Positions 53,830 to 64,000 of a stretch of 64,000 nt of DNA are shown here, one piece after another; within the stretch, counting starts at the first letter, position 1, and each line of letters starts with the position of its first letter. The notes below the pieces were generated by a model. It saw only the letters and a program-made list of their open reading frames with translations. It did not search any database and was not told where the DNA came from. This stretch comes from Pocillopora verrucosa. Lineage: Eukaryota > Cnidaria > Anthozoa > Scleractinia > Pocilloporidae. The position numbers were made by a program, and so were the translations under genes. The stretch is taken from contig NC_089315.1 of the NCBI RefSeq assembly GCF_036669915.1, positions 25,533,932 through 25,597,931 of the forward strand, in the 5' to 3' direction.

Positions 53830-54289
53830 CAAGATCTGCAGACCTCTGTGCCTTGCCTTAAATAAATCTACCTAGCACCTCTGGTCGTATTTAGAGTTTT
53901 CCCATCATTCGTAATGCACATCAAACAGCCAATAGAATTTGATCTTCGACTTTTTCTGTCACTTTCGCAGTCACTCTCGTACCCAGGCCCACCATTTCCC
54001 CTGGCCAGCGGCTCAATTGCGCTTAACAAGTGGAAACCCAAGACATCAATTCTTTTTGTTGGAATTTTTTGGTTCCTACATACAGTGTATTTGTTTACAG
54101 AGCCTGCAGTATGGCTTAAGGGCTTGGTGGTCCTGTGTAACGTGGACACCTGTGTAGTAATGAATCACGGGAATAAATGCGTGGCTACTAAGTTCCAGAC
54201 AACAAGGAATCGTTTGCACTTATTTAATTCAGGAAAGTGTTGCCGTTTTTCCTCAAGATTTATTTTCTTCTCCGCGAATTTTTAACACA
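53830..54289. promoter_or_regulatory. Shared head-to-head region of TPR-CHAT (-) and SERF (+)
   Basis: The minus-strand upstream exon of the TPR-CHAT gene ends at 53830 and the SERF start codon is at 54290 on the plus strand, so both 5' ends lie within about 460 bp. A CCAAT box lies at 53929-53933. A bidirectional promoter is a reasonable inference. The open frames in this stretch look like chance. Confidence 0.45.
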
Positions 54290-56653
54290 ATGACTCGTGA
54301 GTACTTTTTCCATGCTTTTCCGTGTTGAAAACTTGGGGTTTGAAGTAAATCACTTGACGATTTTTGGATAAATATGTAACATGTCGACTTGAAGCTTACC
54401 AAGCTTCAAAAAAGGGCTCTTTGTCGAGAAGCTGTAGTTAATTTTTTTCCTAATTATTTAGCTGGTATTATTATGATCACATGCTTACTGATTAAGTTAA
54501 GTTTTCAAGCTAATAGGTAGTCAGTTTTCCCTTGTAATCTTTACATGGTTGTAATTTGTGCAAAATCGACATCAACAATGTCTTGCGATAACCTCGCTGA
54601 CTCAGTCGAACTATTTCATAATAACTAATCCAAGGAATCCGATCTTACAGTTTGTAGCTAAAATTCGGAAACCTTTTTGTCAGTTCTAGGATATCTGAAA
54701 GAGCATGTAAAAGTGAATAGTTTAAATAATTAATCGATCAACGACTGTATTTGCGAAGTGATGGCAGCCAAAAATACTCGATCTACAGTTTCTGATTTTT
54801 TTTTCCAATGATGGAAAGTTTATTGAATAAATAGAACCATTTTTCTTTCATATTTTCTTGTAAAAGCAGATTATAAAACTCCTTTATGAATTCCAGCAAT
54901 GATGATATTTCTCATGTATGGTAAGGGTAGGAACACCAGTGCCTGTGTTTGGTTTTGAAACATGTTGTATGTTCAGATCCAAGATCATGGCTAAACCCAG
55001 GGTAGTCGATCAATAACTGTGATGATCAATCTAGAATTTAGTTGACTGTGTTAAAATTGATAATAAGTGATAAAGCTGTTGATATTTCAGTTTTAAGCTA
55101 CTTTCAATTCTCTTTCATCTAATTTACTGATAACAAACTTAAAGGAAAATTTTTCTAAGGAAAACAAAATGTGCTTAAAACTGAGAGACATTTGCAGATA
55201 CAGGAAAGGCAGTGGTCTAATAGTAAGTGTGTGAGACTTTCAAGTCAAGAGGTCCAGGTTCCACACCTGGCTGGGTCATTGTGTTGTTGAGCAAAACGCT
55301 TTCTCTCACAGTGTCCATCTCCACCCAGGAGTATAAATGGGTATCAGTAAAGGGATAAGGGGGGGAGGGGGGGAAGTAGTTAAACACCTAATTGCTTCAT
55401 GCTGTGAAAACTGGGATAAGCTCTGGTTAGATGGGCCTCATGGCTTGAGTACAGACATTACCTACCAGTAATGTCAAGCTCTAGGTTGGGTTCCATTAAA
55501 CATTGAAGGGGGAGTTGTGAGAAGGCCTTTTCTGGAATGTTCCAACATCTCTCCCAGCATGCACCTAGGGGTTGTTCAGTGGGTTGATCACTGGTTAACC
55601 CTTTGACTACCAGGAGTGATTAGAGTGTTGATTCTCCTTAAAATTTTTGACAAATGACAAGAATTAAGAAAATAATTACTAAGTAAGGGATATTGTTTGG
55701 ATAGCATAGCAAATTCTTATCACTAGCCAAAAAGAAATGTATGGTCATCTGTTGGGAGAATCATCTTTTAGATCTTGGCAGTGAAACGGGTAGTCTCTAA
55801 AGGTGTGTGTGATTGTGGAAACATTTCTCTTGGATCTTCTTGGTCAGGTGGAAACCAGCGTGAATTGGCCCGTGCAAAAAACCTGAAGAAACAGCAGGAA
55901 ATGGCAAAAAAGAAAGGAGGTGAAAGTGGTGAGGCTCTCAAAGCAAGAAAAGAAAGGTATGGAAATAGGAGTGATGCTTACATTTTTCAGTCTTTGCTAA
56001 AAATAACATCAATTGAGTTTTTTTTTGGCTAGCTCTACAGTATGGCAGGCAATTAGTTATGATGCCAAGATGCAAATCAATGAGCAAAACGTCCTTGTGC
56101 ATTATATCTTAAGCCATTAAATTAGTTATTTTGTATTCCACTATTATTTAATTTCCTAGTAGTTCTAGCTTTTAGTTTTCAAAATATTTCCTACAGCCTT
56201 ATCTGAGCATTGTATTGATGGCAAAAGGAGTTAGTGAAAAGACAAAAAACAACACAAACTAAACCACTAATTAAAAGTGTTTTTTTGAGACCCAAAAAAA
56301 TCTGATGATCTTAAAGTTTGTTTCTTTTAAAGTAAAGCCCCAAAAAACAAGAAAAGAAATCAAAGTGTGAAGAGTTCAGTGCAGCCATTTTATTGCACCT
56401 TTCTCTGTCTGTATTTCTGCCTTTTTGTATAGTGTATATGTGGTAAAACTAGTGTATTAAAATGGTAGTCAGTTCATAACTTGAACATTTACGCCTCTTG
56501 TTGCATGAGAGGGAGGTATGCTGTATTTCATTGCCTTCATAAGTTCATTTTCTGTTTGCTTTTGCTTTTAGGGATGCAGCTATGATGAGAGAAAAACAGA
56601 AAAAAGCAGAGGAAAAACAAGCTTCTGGTGCATCTGGAGGTGCAAAGAAATAA
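54290..56653 (+). CDS. SERF2: SERF-family (4F5) small EDRK-rich protein
   Basis: Three coding exons: 54290-54296 (only ATG ACT C), 55848-55956 and 56572-56653, joined C|GT and AG|G, for 65 residues. The protein starts MTRGNQRELARAKNLKKQ, the SERF hallmark, followed by a lysine-rich middle, ALKARKERDAAMMREKQKKA and a Gly/Ala/Lys tail. SERF proteins are small, charged and largely disordered; they speed amyloid nucleation and bind RNA, in cytosol and nucleus. The length matches SERF2 and the short SERF1 form; the paralogue cannot be separated, so the symbol is approximate. The 7-nt coding part of exon 1 is easily missed by gene finders, which could instead call a false start near 55775. It is head to head with the TPR-CHAT gene. 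Confidence 0.93.
55211..55470 (+). repeat. SINE family S3 copy in SERF intron
   Basis: tRNA-like head with AGTGGTCTAATAGTAAGTGT and B-box AGGTTCCACACCTGG, then GGGTCATTGTGTTGTTGAGC, AAAACGCTTTCTCTCACAGT, CACCCAGGAGTATAAATGGG and GCTTCATGCTGTGAAAAC. It is the most complete S3 copy in the window. The next ~150 bp before the exon hold a decayed family A end (TTAACCCTTTGACTACCAGG). Confidence 0.75.
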
Positions 56654-56994
56654 ATTTTGTGTTCGAGAAATTTCTAGCTAATGAGAACTTTTCTACACTG
56701 CTTAAAAAGTCTATGTTAGTACTCTCTTGAAACATAACTGGAACTCCTAAAATATGGATACTCACATCAAAGACAATAGCACAGAACTCATTAATTTTTG
56801 TGGCATTACTTATCACAGAAAAGTAACTTATCAGTCAGAAGCTGTTAATATTTCTACTTTTGATATTTCTGTAAACTTGTATGTTCTCTCTCCTTGTTGT
56901 TGGTTAACTCCTGGTTTTCACTTGTAAGAATGCAAGGTAAAATCAACCTGAGTTTGTACAGATAATTTTGATGGCTATTGGTTCCAGGCACTAG
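56654..56994 (+). other. SERF 3' UTR
   Basis: AT-rich non-coding sequence after the SERF stop codon. No further feature was recognised. Confidence 0.4.
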
Positions 56995-57207
56995 TTGACC
57001 CTTTAACTCCCAAGATCTGATTATTAATTCTCCCTTCTAGTTGCTACACATTCCCTTGTAAATAAGTTACAAGAATTTTGGTATTAGATCAAGATAACAA
57101 CTTCTACTTGATGAGTTTGAATATTCTCATGAGCTGTTTGCTGGATAATGTTTAGATATTACGGGGAGATGTTACATGTTAATCACTTTTGGGAGTTAAG
57201 GGGTTAA
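56995..57207 (+). repeat. MITE family A copy
   Basis: TTGACCCTTTAACTCCCAAG at the left and TTGGGAGTTAAGGGGTTAA at the right. It is the closest relative in the window of the copy at 29873. Confidence 0.75.
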
Positions 57208-57301
57208 TCAAACAATTAGTACACTTGTTTATGTATGTCAGCCTGAATTTAGATGTGCACTGAATGATCATTCTCTAGTGAAAGCCACCTGCTAACCATC
57301 A

Positions 57302-57450
57302 AGGCCCAGTTGTTCAAAGGGTGGATAACACTATCCAACAGATAAATCACCATCCAGCAGATAACTGTCAAAAAAATGTAACATGCTATCCACTGGATAG
57401 CAATTTTTCCAGTGGATAGTGTTATTTATCCTCTGAACAACCAGGGCCAG
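57302..57450. repeat. Short inverted-repeat MITE (family E)
   Basis: Ends GGCCCAGTTGTTCAAAGGGT and, inverted, CTCTGAACAACCAGGGCC. Inside are several nested ATCCA(C)TGGATA-type inverted repeats (GATAACACTATCCA ... TGGATAGTGTTATT). Length is 149 bp with no coding capacity. Confidence 0.75.
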
Positions 57451-57559
57451 AAGTGTTACAAGCTTAGAGTTGAGGCCATAATAGATTATCTCCACATTGC
57501 AACTCAAATTAGTTAATAATATATATTGTTTCCATATTGTCTGGGATGCAGATCAACAA

Positions 57560-57770
57560 TTAACCCTTTTAACCCTTAAGGGTGATCAGTATTTAATTTC
57601 TCCCAACAGTTTCACCCTAAATCAAACATTAAGTTTTAAGAAAATAGGAAATGATCCCAAATGCAAGAAGCTCTTGATTGTAAGACAAATTCTCCTTACA
57701 AGTACCCTAGAAATTGTATAGATAACAGTATAGACAACTTACATATTGATGTTAGGATGTAAAGGGTTAA
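57560..57770 (+). repeat. MITE family B copy
   Basis: TTAACCCTTTTAACCCTTAA at the start and GGATGTAAAGGGTTAA at the end, TTAA at both ends, with AAGAAGCTCTTGATTG and AAATTCTCCTTACAAGTA inside. Confidence 0.75.
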
Positions 57771-59009
57771 GAGATCAATTCACGTCATAGACAATGCTAC
57801 TTATTTTCCCTGGTCAGTAAGATTTTGATGCCCACATTCAAAATTTCAGAGAGGGTAGGGCAGTAATGTTCCAAATCACGTCCAAGTGTTTACTTTCAAA
57901 AAAAACCATTGTATGGAAAGTAAATGACATGTGATATGCAAGGAATATGTTTTATTCCTGAGTAACTTTTAGGAAGAGTCTCTTATTCCTTGAGAATGTT
58001 TACAAATGTAGCTACAAGAAATAACTATTTTTTTTTGTAAAGAATAAGAAAGATGGTAAATTTTTTAGTTTGATCATCAATAGAAAAGGTTTATGGCCTA
58101 GGGGTATTGGAAAAAATCAGATCTTTCTGTGTTACATTCCTGTGACAAATATGGAACAACGTTTTTTCCTCAGTGGCTACTAACTTACATGTGGTTGAAA
58201 TATTTCAAGTTCTTTATTATCTCAGCCTGATAAAGAAGCTCTGTTTTAGGATATACTTCTTTAGGTGTCCCTGCCTTAAAGCATATCTTGAAAAGTATAA
58301 CTTCTATTCATCATCATGATAATTATAGTTGTTTGGAACAACTTAATTTAGTATCACCAACTATCCCATGTTTAGTTCAAATATAACAAATATGGCTTAT
58401 CATGAAAATTTTGATTCATGGAAATTAAAACTTTGCGTACTTGTCAATGAGAAGTCATTACTTTATTGTACTTTTATCATTTAAAGAAGGTGTATGGGAC
58501 CACCCTCCGACATACTTTACTTAAATTTCTGAGAAATATTCTGATGTCCACTTCTTGAACAGAGGTCAGAGAGGTTCAAATGATAAATGTCCTACCACAT
58601 ATAATTTCACCTAACCTAATCCGGATGAAAAAAATTTGAAAAGACTTGAACACGGAATATTTTGAAAAACTAATTTATTTCTATGCAGCGCCTGCAATAT
58701 TTTCAGCAAATGAAACATGGGGGGCTAAACCATCCCAAAACCACCCCCCCCCCTTCCAGAATAAGAAGAGACTCGCATCTTGGTTCTCAGGACGACGTCT
58801 AAAAATGTGGGGGCGATGGGGACCCATGGGGACCATTAAAACCGTTTGCTGTAAACGTTATGGTTATGCCCGTGACATTGGTGACGCTTTCGTGACGATA
58901 ACGACTTACACTCTTAAAATGTAAGTCAGGAAATGTTTGAGAGCTCCAAATGAAGAAGACATCTTTGAAAAACGAATACAAAGTCGATCAAGACTTCATC
59001 TTTGGTTCA
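57771..59009. other. Intergenic and 5' flank of MRPL24
   Basis: No gene recognised. A C-run lies at 58743-58754. An in-frame ATG at 58950 would extend MRPL24 by 20 residues. The stretch 58790-58900 is more GC- and CpG-rich and could hold the promoter. Confidence 0.4.
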
Positions 59010-62000
59010 ATGACCAAAGTAGGTCGGAGGTCTATAAATGCCACGGAAAAAATTAGTCAGTGTCGCAAAAAGTCGTCTCGCCATAACCATAGTTCCAGTC
59101 CTCCTCGGTTGACTAGCAAAGGCCGGTGCCATATTGGAATACAGTGTGTGATGCCCTCAGTTCCTTGGAACCCGTTTGGGTTTTCAGCAAAGCCCCTTCG
59201 TTTTCCAAGACTTCGTGTCGGAAACAAGAGACAACCTATTGTGCCTTTAAAAGAATGGAAATTAGTGAGAGGGGATACGGTATGATACTTGATCATTTTA
59301 ATATGCGTTCAAAAATATCACAGCTAGTTGACGACTGAATACACATGGTATGATGAAAGATAATGTAGTCTTGTTCGCCGATAAGCTTCATTTAAGTTCA
59401 GTATTTCAACTAGATTAACTCCATCTCTAACGATGTAAATGATGGTCGAAGGAAATTTCACTATCTTGGATATGTAGCGCTTTTCACTTACTCTTCTGAA
59501 GGAACGAAAACAAGCGAATTTAATGTTAACCGTTTTAGTGTAGAGAAGACAATTTTATGAGGAGGGTAACACTTAAAATGGGGGGAGATCAGAAATGGTG
59601 CTAATTTTTAATTTTTAGTGGGTAAGAGCGAAGAGCTTCCTACCTCTTGGAATGAGGTGGGGATGTCTAAGGAGTTAACAACCCCCCCCCCCCCCCCCAG
59701 CGCTGCTTCCAAACTGTCTTAAGGTAAACTTATCATAGCATTTTTAATCTCGAAATCTGAGGTAATAAATTACATTAAGGTGGTGTATTGAATCAGTCCA
59801 TAAATTTTATCCACTCAAGGTGATGATTCTTGGTGGGAAAGATAGAGGAAAGATTGGAAAGATCAATGAAGTGGTTAGAAGCAAGAACTGGGTATTTGTT
59901 GAAGGATTAAACACGGTAATTCATTCTTTTTATTGACATTTAGTGGATGTGCAACCTACACATAGGAGTCTGTGATATAAACCATGTCCAAAATACTTTT
60001 TTTCCTTAGCTAGTAAAATGTATGAGGGACCAGTGCTGGGAATGGCCCATTGTTTTTTCACCTTGTGGTATTTGTTACATCAATGAATAACACAATCAGG
60101 GAATAGAGTATATTAAAATCATTGATGGAATCTCTTTTAGTACATGTATTTGGTACATAGTCGTTAGCCTAAGGGAGGGAGCCCATAGTCTGTTATCAAG
60201 GGTTTTCCTGGAGTCTCTGCCCTAGGCCTTTTCTTTACCTGTCTATGGGTCAGTCCTAGTCTCCTGATGTGTGCTTCCTGATCCAGTGTAACATTTTTCT
60301 CAACTTTCCCCTCTTCCCTTTGCCTTAAAAAATTCTTCGTCAATGATTTTGCTCTGATTTAACTTAAATTTTCACTCTTGAGATCTCATTAATAGTAAAT
60401 CCCTCTTACTGTCTATCTACAGTTCTTATGATGTTAGTTAGGAGAATTTGGGTTTGGATCAACTAATAATCCCCTAACTGATATTTATTCTCATCACTAA
60501 TGTCTGCTGTCTGCTTTATGTAGTACTGATATTGTAAAGAGAAATTATGTCTTCATGGGAGTTGAGGGATTTAATGTCAAAATGACCATCACCTACCATT
60601 CTCCAAGGTCTCCTCTTGATCAAAACAAAAATCATACATACAGTATGATTTAAATTGTAGCTTGGATTCTATTGTTGTTTACCATAGAGATTCTATTGTT
60701 GTTTACCATAGATTGTTATTAACCATTTCTTTCTATTTCTTGACAGCACAAACGTTACATCCCTCCACAAAAAGGTTACGATGGAGGACTTACTAACAGT
60801 GAAGCCCCACTTCAGGTGTCAGAAGTGTCTCTCATAGATCCTTCAGATGGGTGAGCAGTGACATTCACTATTTTTTTTTATACATACATTTTGATAGGTT
60901 CTTATCTATGATTTATTAAAGGATATATGCACAGGTGACATCACCATTAACAACATTTTGCTTTTTTTTATCATAGGACACTTACATATTCCATGTTGCT
61001 GTAGGTCTGCACTGTAATAGATCACAGAAAATGTCAAAATGTGGTAAGAGAATCAGTGACATACTCAGCCATGCCATGGTGTGGTACTTTTTTTGTTCTT
61101 ACCACATTTTGATGTCATCTGTGATCTATTACTGAACCAACACACCGCAACATGGAATATATTATTTAAGTAGAGAGTATGTTTGTAGATTTAGATCAAC
61201 ATTTTCTTGTAGAAAATACTGATCTAGCAACAAGGAGTAAGAAATGAGATCAATTTTCCCATCTTTTGTCCTCTATTTACACACAACACAACAGACATGA
61301 GTCAACGTGAACCTTGTGGTGACCAAGTTCATCATAGATGGAATTCTCTGTTGCTCAATGAACTACAACATTTGGCTAAAATAAAAACTCCAAAACTCCT
61401 TGAAATTTCGAACAAAGGGGTAACAAATTTTACACAAACAAAAGCTAAAAAAAACTGAGTAAAACTCTGTAAAACAAACAACAAATCCAATCTTAGAGTT
61501 CTTTGATTTCTCATGGACTCCAAGAAGTTTTTGTTGATCCCATTGTCAAGACAAGATGAAAAAATATTTTTCTTTATAACAAAGATATCTTCGTCCTGGC
61601 ATAAAAATTGTTATCACCAGCATACAAGGGTATCTAACTAAGAAATACTCTTTTTTCTAGGAAACCCACAGATATAACCTACAGATTCACAGAAAAGGGT
61701 GAAAAAGTTAGAGTATCAGACCGCACAGGTCGTATTATTCCTAAACCACCATGGGAACGAAGAGATGTTAAGAACCGATCAGCTATAAAAGGTCAGTTAC
61801 TATTCAATATTCAGGAATAAAGAGATTGCCAACAGCTATCTGGTAATAATTGTTTTTTTTTTCCCCTGAATTTTTCATCACCAAAATTAGACTATTTATT
61901 GGCATTTGCCATTTCATTGTTTATCATTGTTTTTGACCAGGGTTACCTCTTGTGTTGTGCTCTTGGGCTGACAAATTTTCTCTCACACTTCCGCGGAGTA

Positions 62001-62513
62001 TAAAATGGGCAATGGCAAAGTGTCAGGGAGAGCCCTTGAAACACTGTAGGGGGAGGAGGTAATCCTGTGATGAACTTAAGTCCCATCTAGGGTTTAGAAG
62101 CTCACTCCTTGTTGTTCAGGCCAGATGTGCTCATTGACCTCTGTATACGTGAACAGGCATTAGAGTATGCATTACAAGCTGTTATTAGGGTAATGAATTA
62201 CTACTAACTTTTTTATCTGTTTTGTTTAGATGGTGATTTTGACACACCACCATCAGCAGTTACCAAAACAACCTATATCCCATCGCTGCTGTATTTTCAT
62301 GAGGAGATCATGCATGCACTGAAGGTACCTCCCACCATTCCAAAAACAGAACCAGATCGAAGAGATCTGATGATGAAGGAAGTCGAAAAAGCTGCAAATT
62401 GGCATTTGGACACAACTGCAAATGCTGAACTTAGTCTTATAGACAAAATTTACTTCTCAGTCAGTAATTATGCTGATAGACTTATACGGTTTTTAAGGAT
62501 TGATAAATTGTAA
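59010..62513 (+). CDS. MRPL24: Mitochondrial ribosomal protein uL24m
   Basis: Five exons with consistent phases: 59010-59279, 59820-59915, 60747-60850, 61661-61791 and 62230-62513. With the ATG at 59010 the product is 294 residues; ATGs at 58950 or 59151 are alternatives (314 or 247). The KOW-type core is clear: [39 protein letters not shown]. It is followed by [40 protein letters not shown] and the C-terminal FHEEIMHAL segment, in the order of animal MRPL24. The N-terminus is basic and rich in Ser and Arg, in line with a mitochondrial import signal. uL24m is an early-assembly protein of the large mitoribosomal subunit. The last ~60 residues extend past the human protein. Introns hold one family A MITE, a fold-back element and an S3 SINE. 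Confidence 0.92.
59680..59699. repeat. Poly-C tract in MRPL24 intron 1
   Basis: About 17 consecutive C residues, about 120 bp upstream of the second exon. It could form a G-quadruplex or an i-motif and is hard to sequence accurately. Confidence 0.8.
60358..60574 (+). repeat. MITE family A copy in MRPL24 intron
   Basis: Core blocks TTCTTATGATGTTAGTTAGG, GGATCAACTAATAATCCCCT and TGATATTGTAAAGAGAAATT match the copies at 413 and 29036. Both ends are diverged. Confidence 0.7.
60985..61163. repeat. Fold-back element in MRPL24 intron
   Basis: Arms of about 65 bp: left ATATTCCATGTTGCTGTAGG, CTGTAATAGATCACAG, AAAATGTGGTAAGA; right the inverse, ending CCGCAACATGGAATAT. The spacer is about 45 bp. It lies directly after exon 60747-60850. 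Confidence 0.75.
61930..62150 (+). repeat. SINE family S3 copy, decayed
   Basis: TTGTGTTGTGCTCTTGGGCT, TTTTCTCTCACACTTCCGCG and GAGTATAAAATGGGCAATGG align in order with the S3 copies at 30625 and 55211. The tRNA-like head is not recognisable. Confidence 0.6.
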
Positions 62514-62896
62514 TGACTTTTTAATCTTCAATCTTCTCAAGTGAAAGATATGGACAGATTGCCATCCTCCTATGATAACCTATCTTTCTTGCAGCCATTG
62601 TTTGGACCATCTCACGAAACAACACTCTCTCTGGCAGGGAGAAAGAGTGTTGTGCAAAATGACCAAAGGCTGCAGAGCATAAATAGAAGAAGAATCTCTA
62701 CTTGTAGTAAAAGAAAAGTACCCAACACCATTTGTTCTTGTATTCATTAAAAATGTTTAAATCAAGTGAATTCCAAATGATGGTTTGGTTTAAACATCTA
62801 ATGTGCCCCCTTATTAGACAGTAGTGAAAGAACTGTCAGTAGCCAAACCCCTCCTATGTTCCATCCCTTTCCACTTTACCCATTGTGTTCTTCCAC
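62514..62896 (+). other. MRPL24 3' UTR with hairpin
   Basis: A stem-loop at 62619-62653 pairs ACAACACTCT with AGAGTGTTGT. ATTAAA at about 62745-62750 may be the polyadenylation signal, about 235 bp after the stop. Confidence 0.45.
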
Positions 62897-63180
62897 AGGC
62901 ATCCCAAGCTCACATCTTGAGAAAAAGCTAATGATTAAGTCATGAAAGCATCATGCGTTGAGAGGTAACATTGAGAATTTGAACATGTTGTAAGGAATAG
63001 TATGGGGAATGGAATATGGTCAATTTACAATAACTGTTTCTAAATATGAACATACTATTCCCTATAACATGTTCAAATTCTCAACAGTTCCTCTCGTAAC
63101 TGAACACCACATCACACAACATGTCCTGCTTTCATGAATTAATTGTTTCCTTTTTCTTGAGACATGAGCTTGGGATGCCT
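62897..63180. repeat. Long fold-back/MITE element downstream of MRPL24
   Basis: Starts AGGCATCCCAAGCTCACATC and ends GACATGAGCTTGGGATGCCT. Inner inverted blocks are GAGAATTTGAACATGTTGTA / TATAACATGTTCAAATTCTC and GAATAGTATGGGGAAT / ACTATTCCC. Total 284 bp, no open frame. Confidence 0.8.
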
Positions 63181-63236
63181 TTGGTTCTTTGTGCTTAACC
63201 CAACCCACTTTTCCATTCTATCATGCATGAGTGCTT

Positions 63237-63320
63237 AATAGAGTACACTGAGTTAAAGATCATCAACTTTAGAGTCGGAATAGAGTACACTGAGTTAAAG
63301 ATCATCAGCTTTACAGTCGG
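63237..63320. repeat. 42-bp tandem duplication
   Basis: Two adjacent copies of a unit starting AATAGAGTACACTGAGTTAA and ending AGTCGG, differing by two substitutions. Confidence 0.9.
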
Positions 63321-64000
63321 CAGGAACTGCAAAAATACACCTTATTAATATGCATATTTTGTTGTTTCTACCAAATGCCTCCCTATCATGCCAAGAATTT
63401 GGAGATTTTTTAAGAAAAATGTATTTATGTCCACTGTATGTTACGATGAATTTTTTAGGCTGTTATCTACTTACTTTTGTGGGCTCCTGACTAATAAATG
63501 TAAAGGAATGAAAGCTTAAATGATCTGTCAAAATATTGAACATCTCTGAGCTGATAAAAGATGCTGTAAATTGATATACAGATAGAGAAATTTCTAGAAA
63601 TCTTGTCTGCTGGGAGGCAACCCAGTTTGCTTTTTGCCAGCTTCATGGTAGGAGTTCAGCTTGAAAATTCCAAGATACAAATCTTACTGGGTTACAGAAT
63701 GCAGAACCTCCAGTTTTCAAATCCACCACCCTGTTTCCTTTGATCTCCAATATTGTAAAAATGTGTCAAGGGCAGATATCCTTCCTAAGGAAATGTCTGT
63801 CTTAAGGTCACATATTGGACAGCCTTATGTCAAAATGTTTTGGAAGAAATACAAATTACAATTTGTACATAAGGGTGGAATTGAAATGTGGATTATATGG
63901 GGCATTTCAAGGTAGGCCAACAGAGAATAGAAATTGTTTACCTTTTGGAAAATCTTCTCACACTTTCAAGCCATATTCATGCAGGGATTTAAAGAGTTGG
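63321..64000. other. Right-edge sequence, nothing recognised
   Basis: No gene or repeat could be supported. The 84-codon frame at 63661-63915 is unrecognised. Confidence 0.4.

Noticed and set aside
53914-54285. 123-codon frame between TPR-CHAT and SERF
   Set aside because: It lies over the shared upstream region and SERF leader, shows no family motifs, and ends a few bases before the SERF start codon; chance frame.
55775-55847. N-terminal extension of SERF read straight through from upstream
   Set aside because: It starts with GTG and lies in the intron. The acceptor at 55846-55847 and the upstream ATG ACT C exon restore the canonical MTRGNQRELA start.

Overview
This window is eukaryotic nuclear DNA from an animal. 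It is AT-rich, its genes are split by GT-AG introns, UTRs are long, and short interspersed repeats sit in introns and between genes. The proteins are clear metazoan orthologues or family members, and several repeat families look like those of anthozoan cnidarians. A stony coral is the best guess, but that assignment is inference from repeat style, not a database match.

Layout, left to right: (1) the 3' end of a PTPN9-type tyrosine phosphatase (+, 303-2989); (2) a gene-poor gap; (3) a two-exon atypical MAP kinase of the ERK3/ERK4 class (-, 9108-11932); (4) a 7-9 kb gap with degraded repeats; (5) an ARB2A/FAM172A gene with at least ten exons (+, 21187-28634) whose introns are full of MITE- and SINE-like elements; (6) an intronless ZIP zinc transporter (-, 32390-33364); (7) a repeat patch at 33.9-34.3 kb with two inverted copies of a canonical hammerhead ribozyme motif; (8) a two-exon BCL2-family gene with BH4, BH3, BH1, BH2 and a tail anchor (-, 38143-39984); (9) a two-exon GT31 beta-1,3-glycosyltransferase-like gene that has lost its DxD motif (+, 44022-46304); (10) a TPR-CHAT protein (-, 48518-53219) head to head with (11) a three-exon SERF gene (+, 54290-56653); (12) mitochondrial ribosomal protein uL24m/MRPL24 (+, 59010-62513).

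The genes do not form one pathway. They are independent eukaryotic transcription units: signalling (PTPN9-like, ERK3/4-like), cell death (BCL2-like, possibly TPR-CHAT), nuclear RNA control (ARB2A), zinc import, glycosylation, proteostasis (SERF) and mitochondrial translation. Exon joins were checked by phase: every proposed join keeps the reading frame and restores family motifs.

The most unusual non-coding signal is the set of hammerhead-ribozyme-like inverted repeats, of the kind carried by Penelope-like retroelements, in two sequence families with seven sites in all. The most unusual coding signals are a GT31 protein with Asn-Ala-Glu in place of the acidic triad, a CHAT domain with Ser at the usual nucleophile position, a BCL2 protein whose BH3 Asp is Gly, and an ERK3/4-like kinase without the SEG activation motif.
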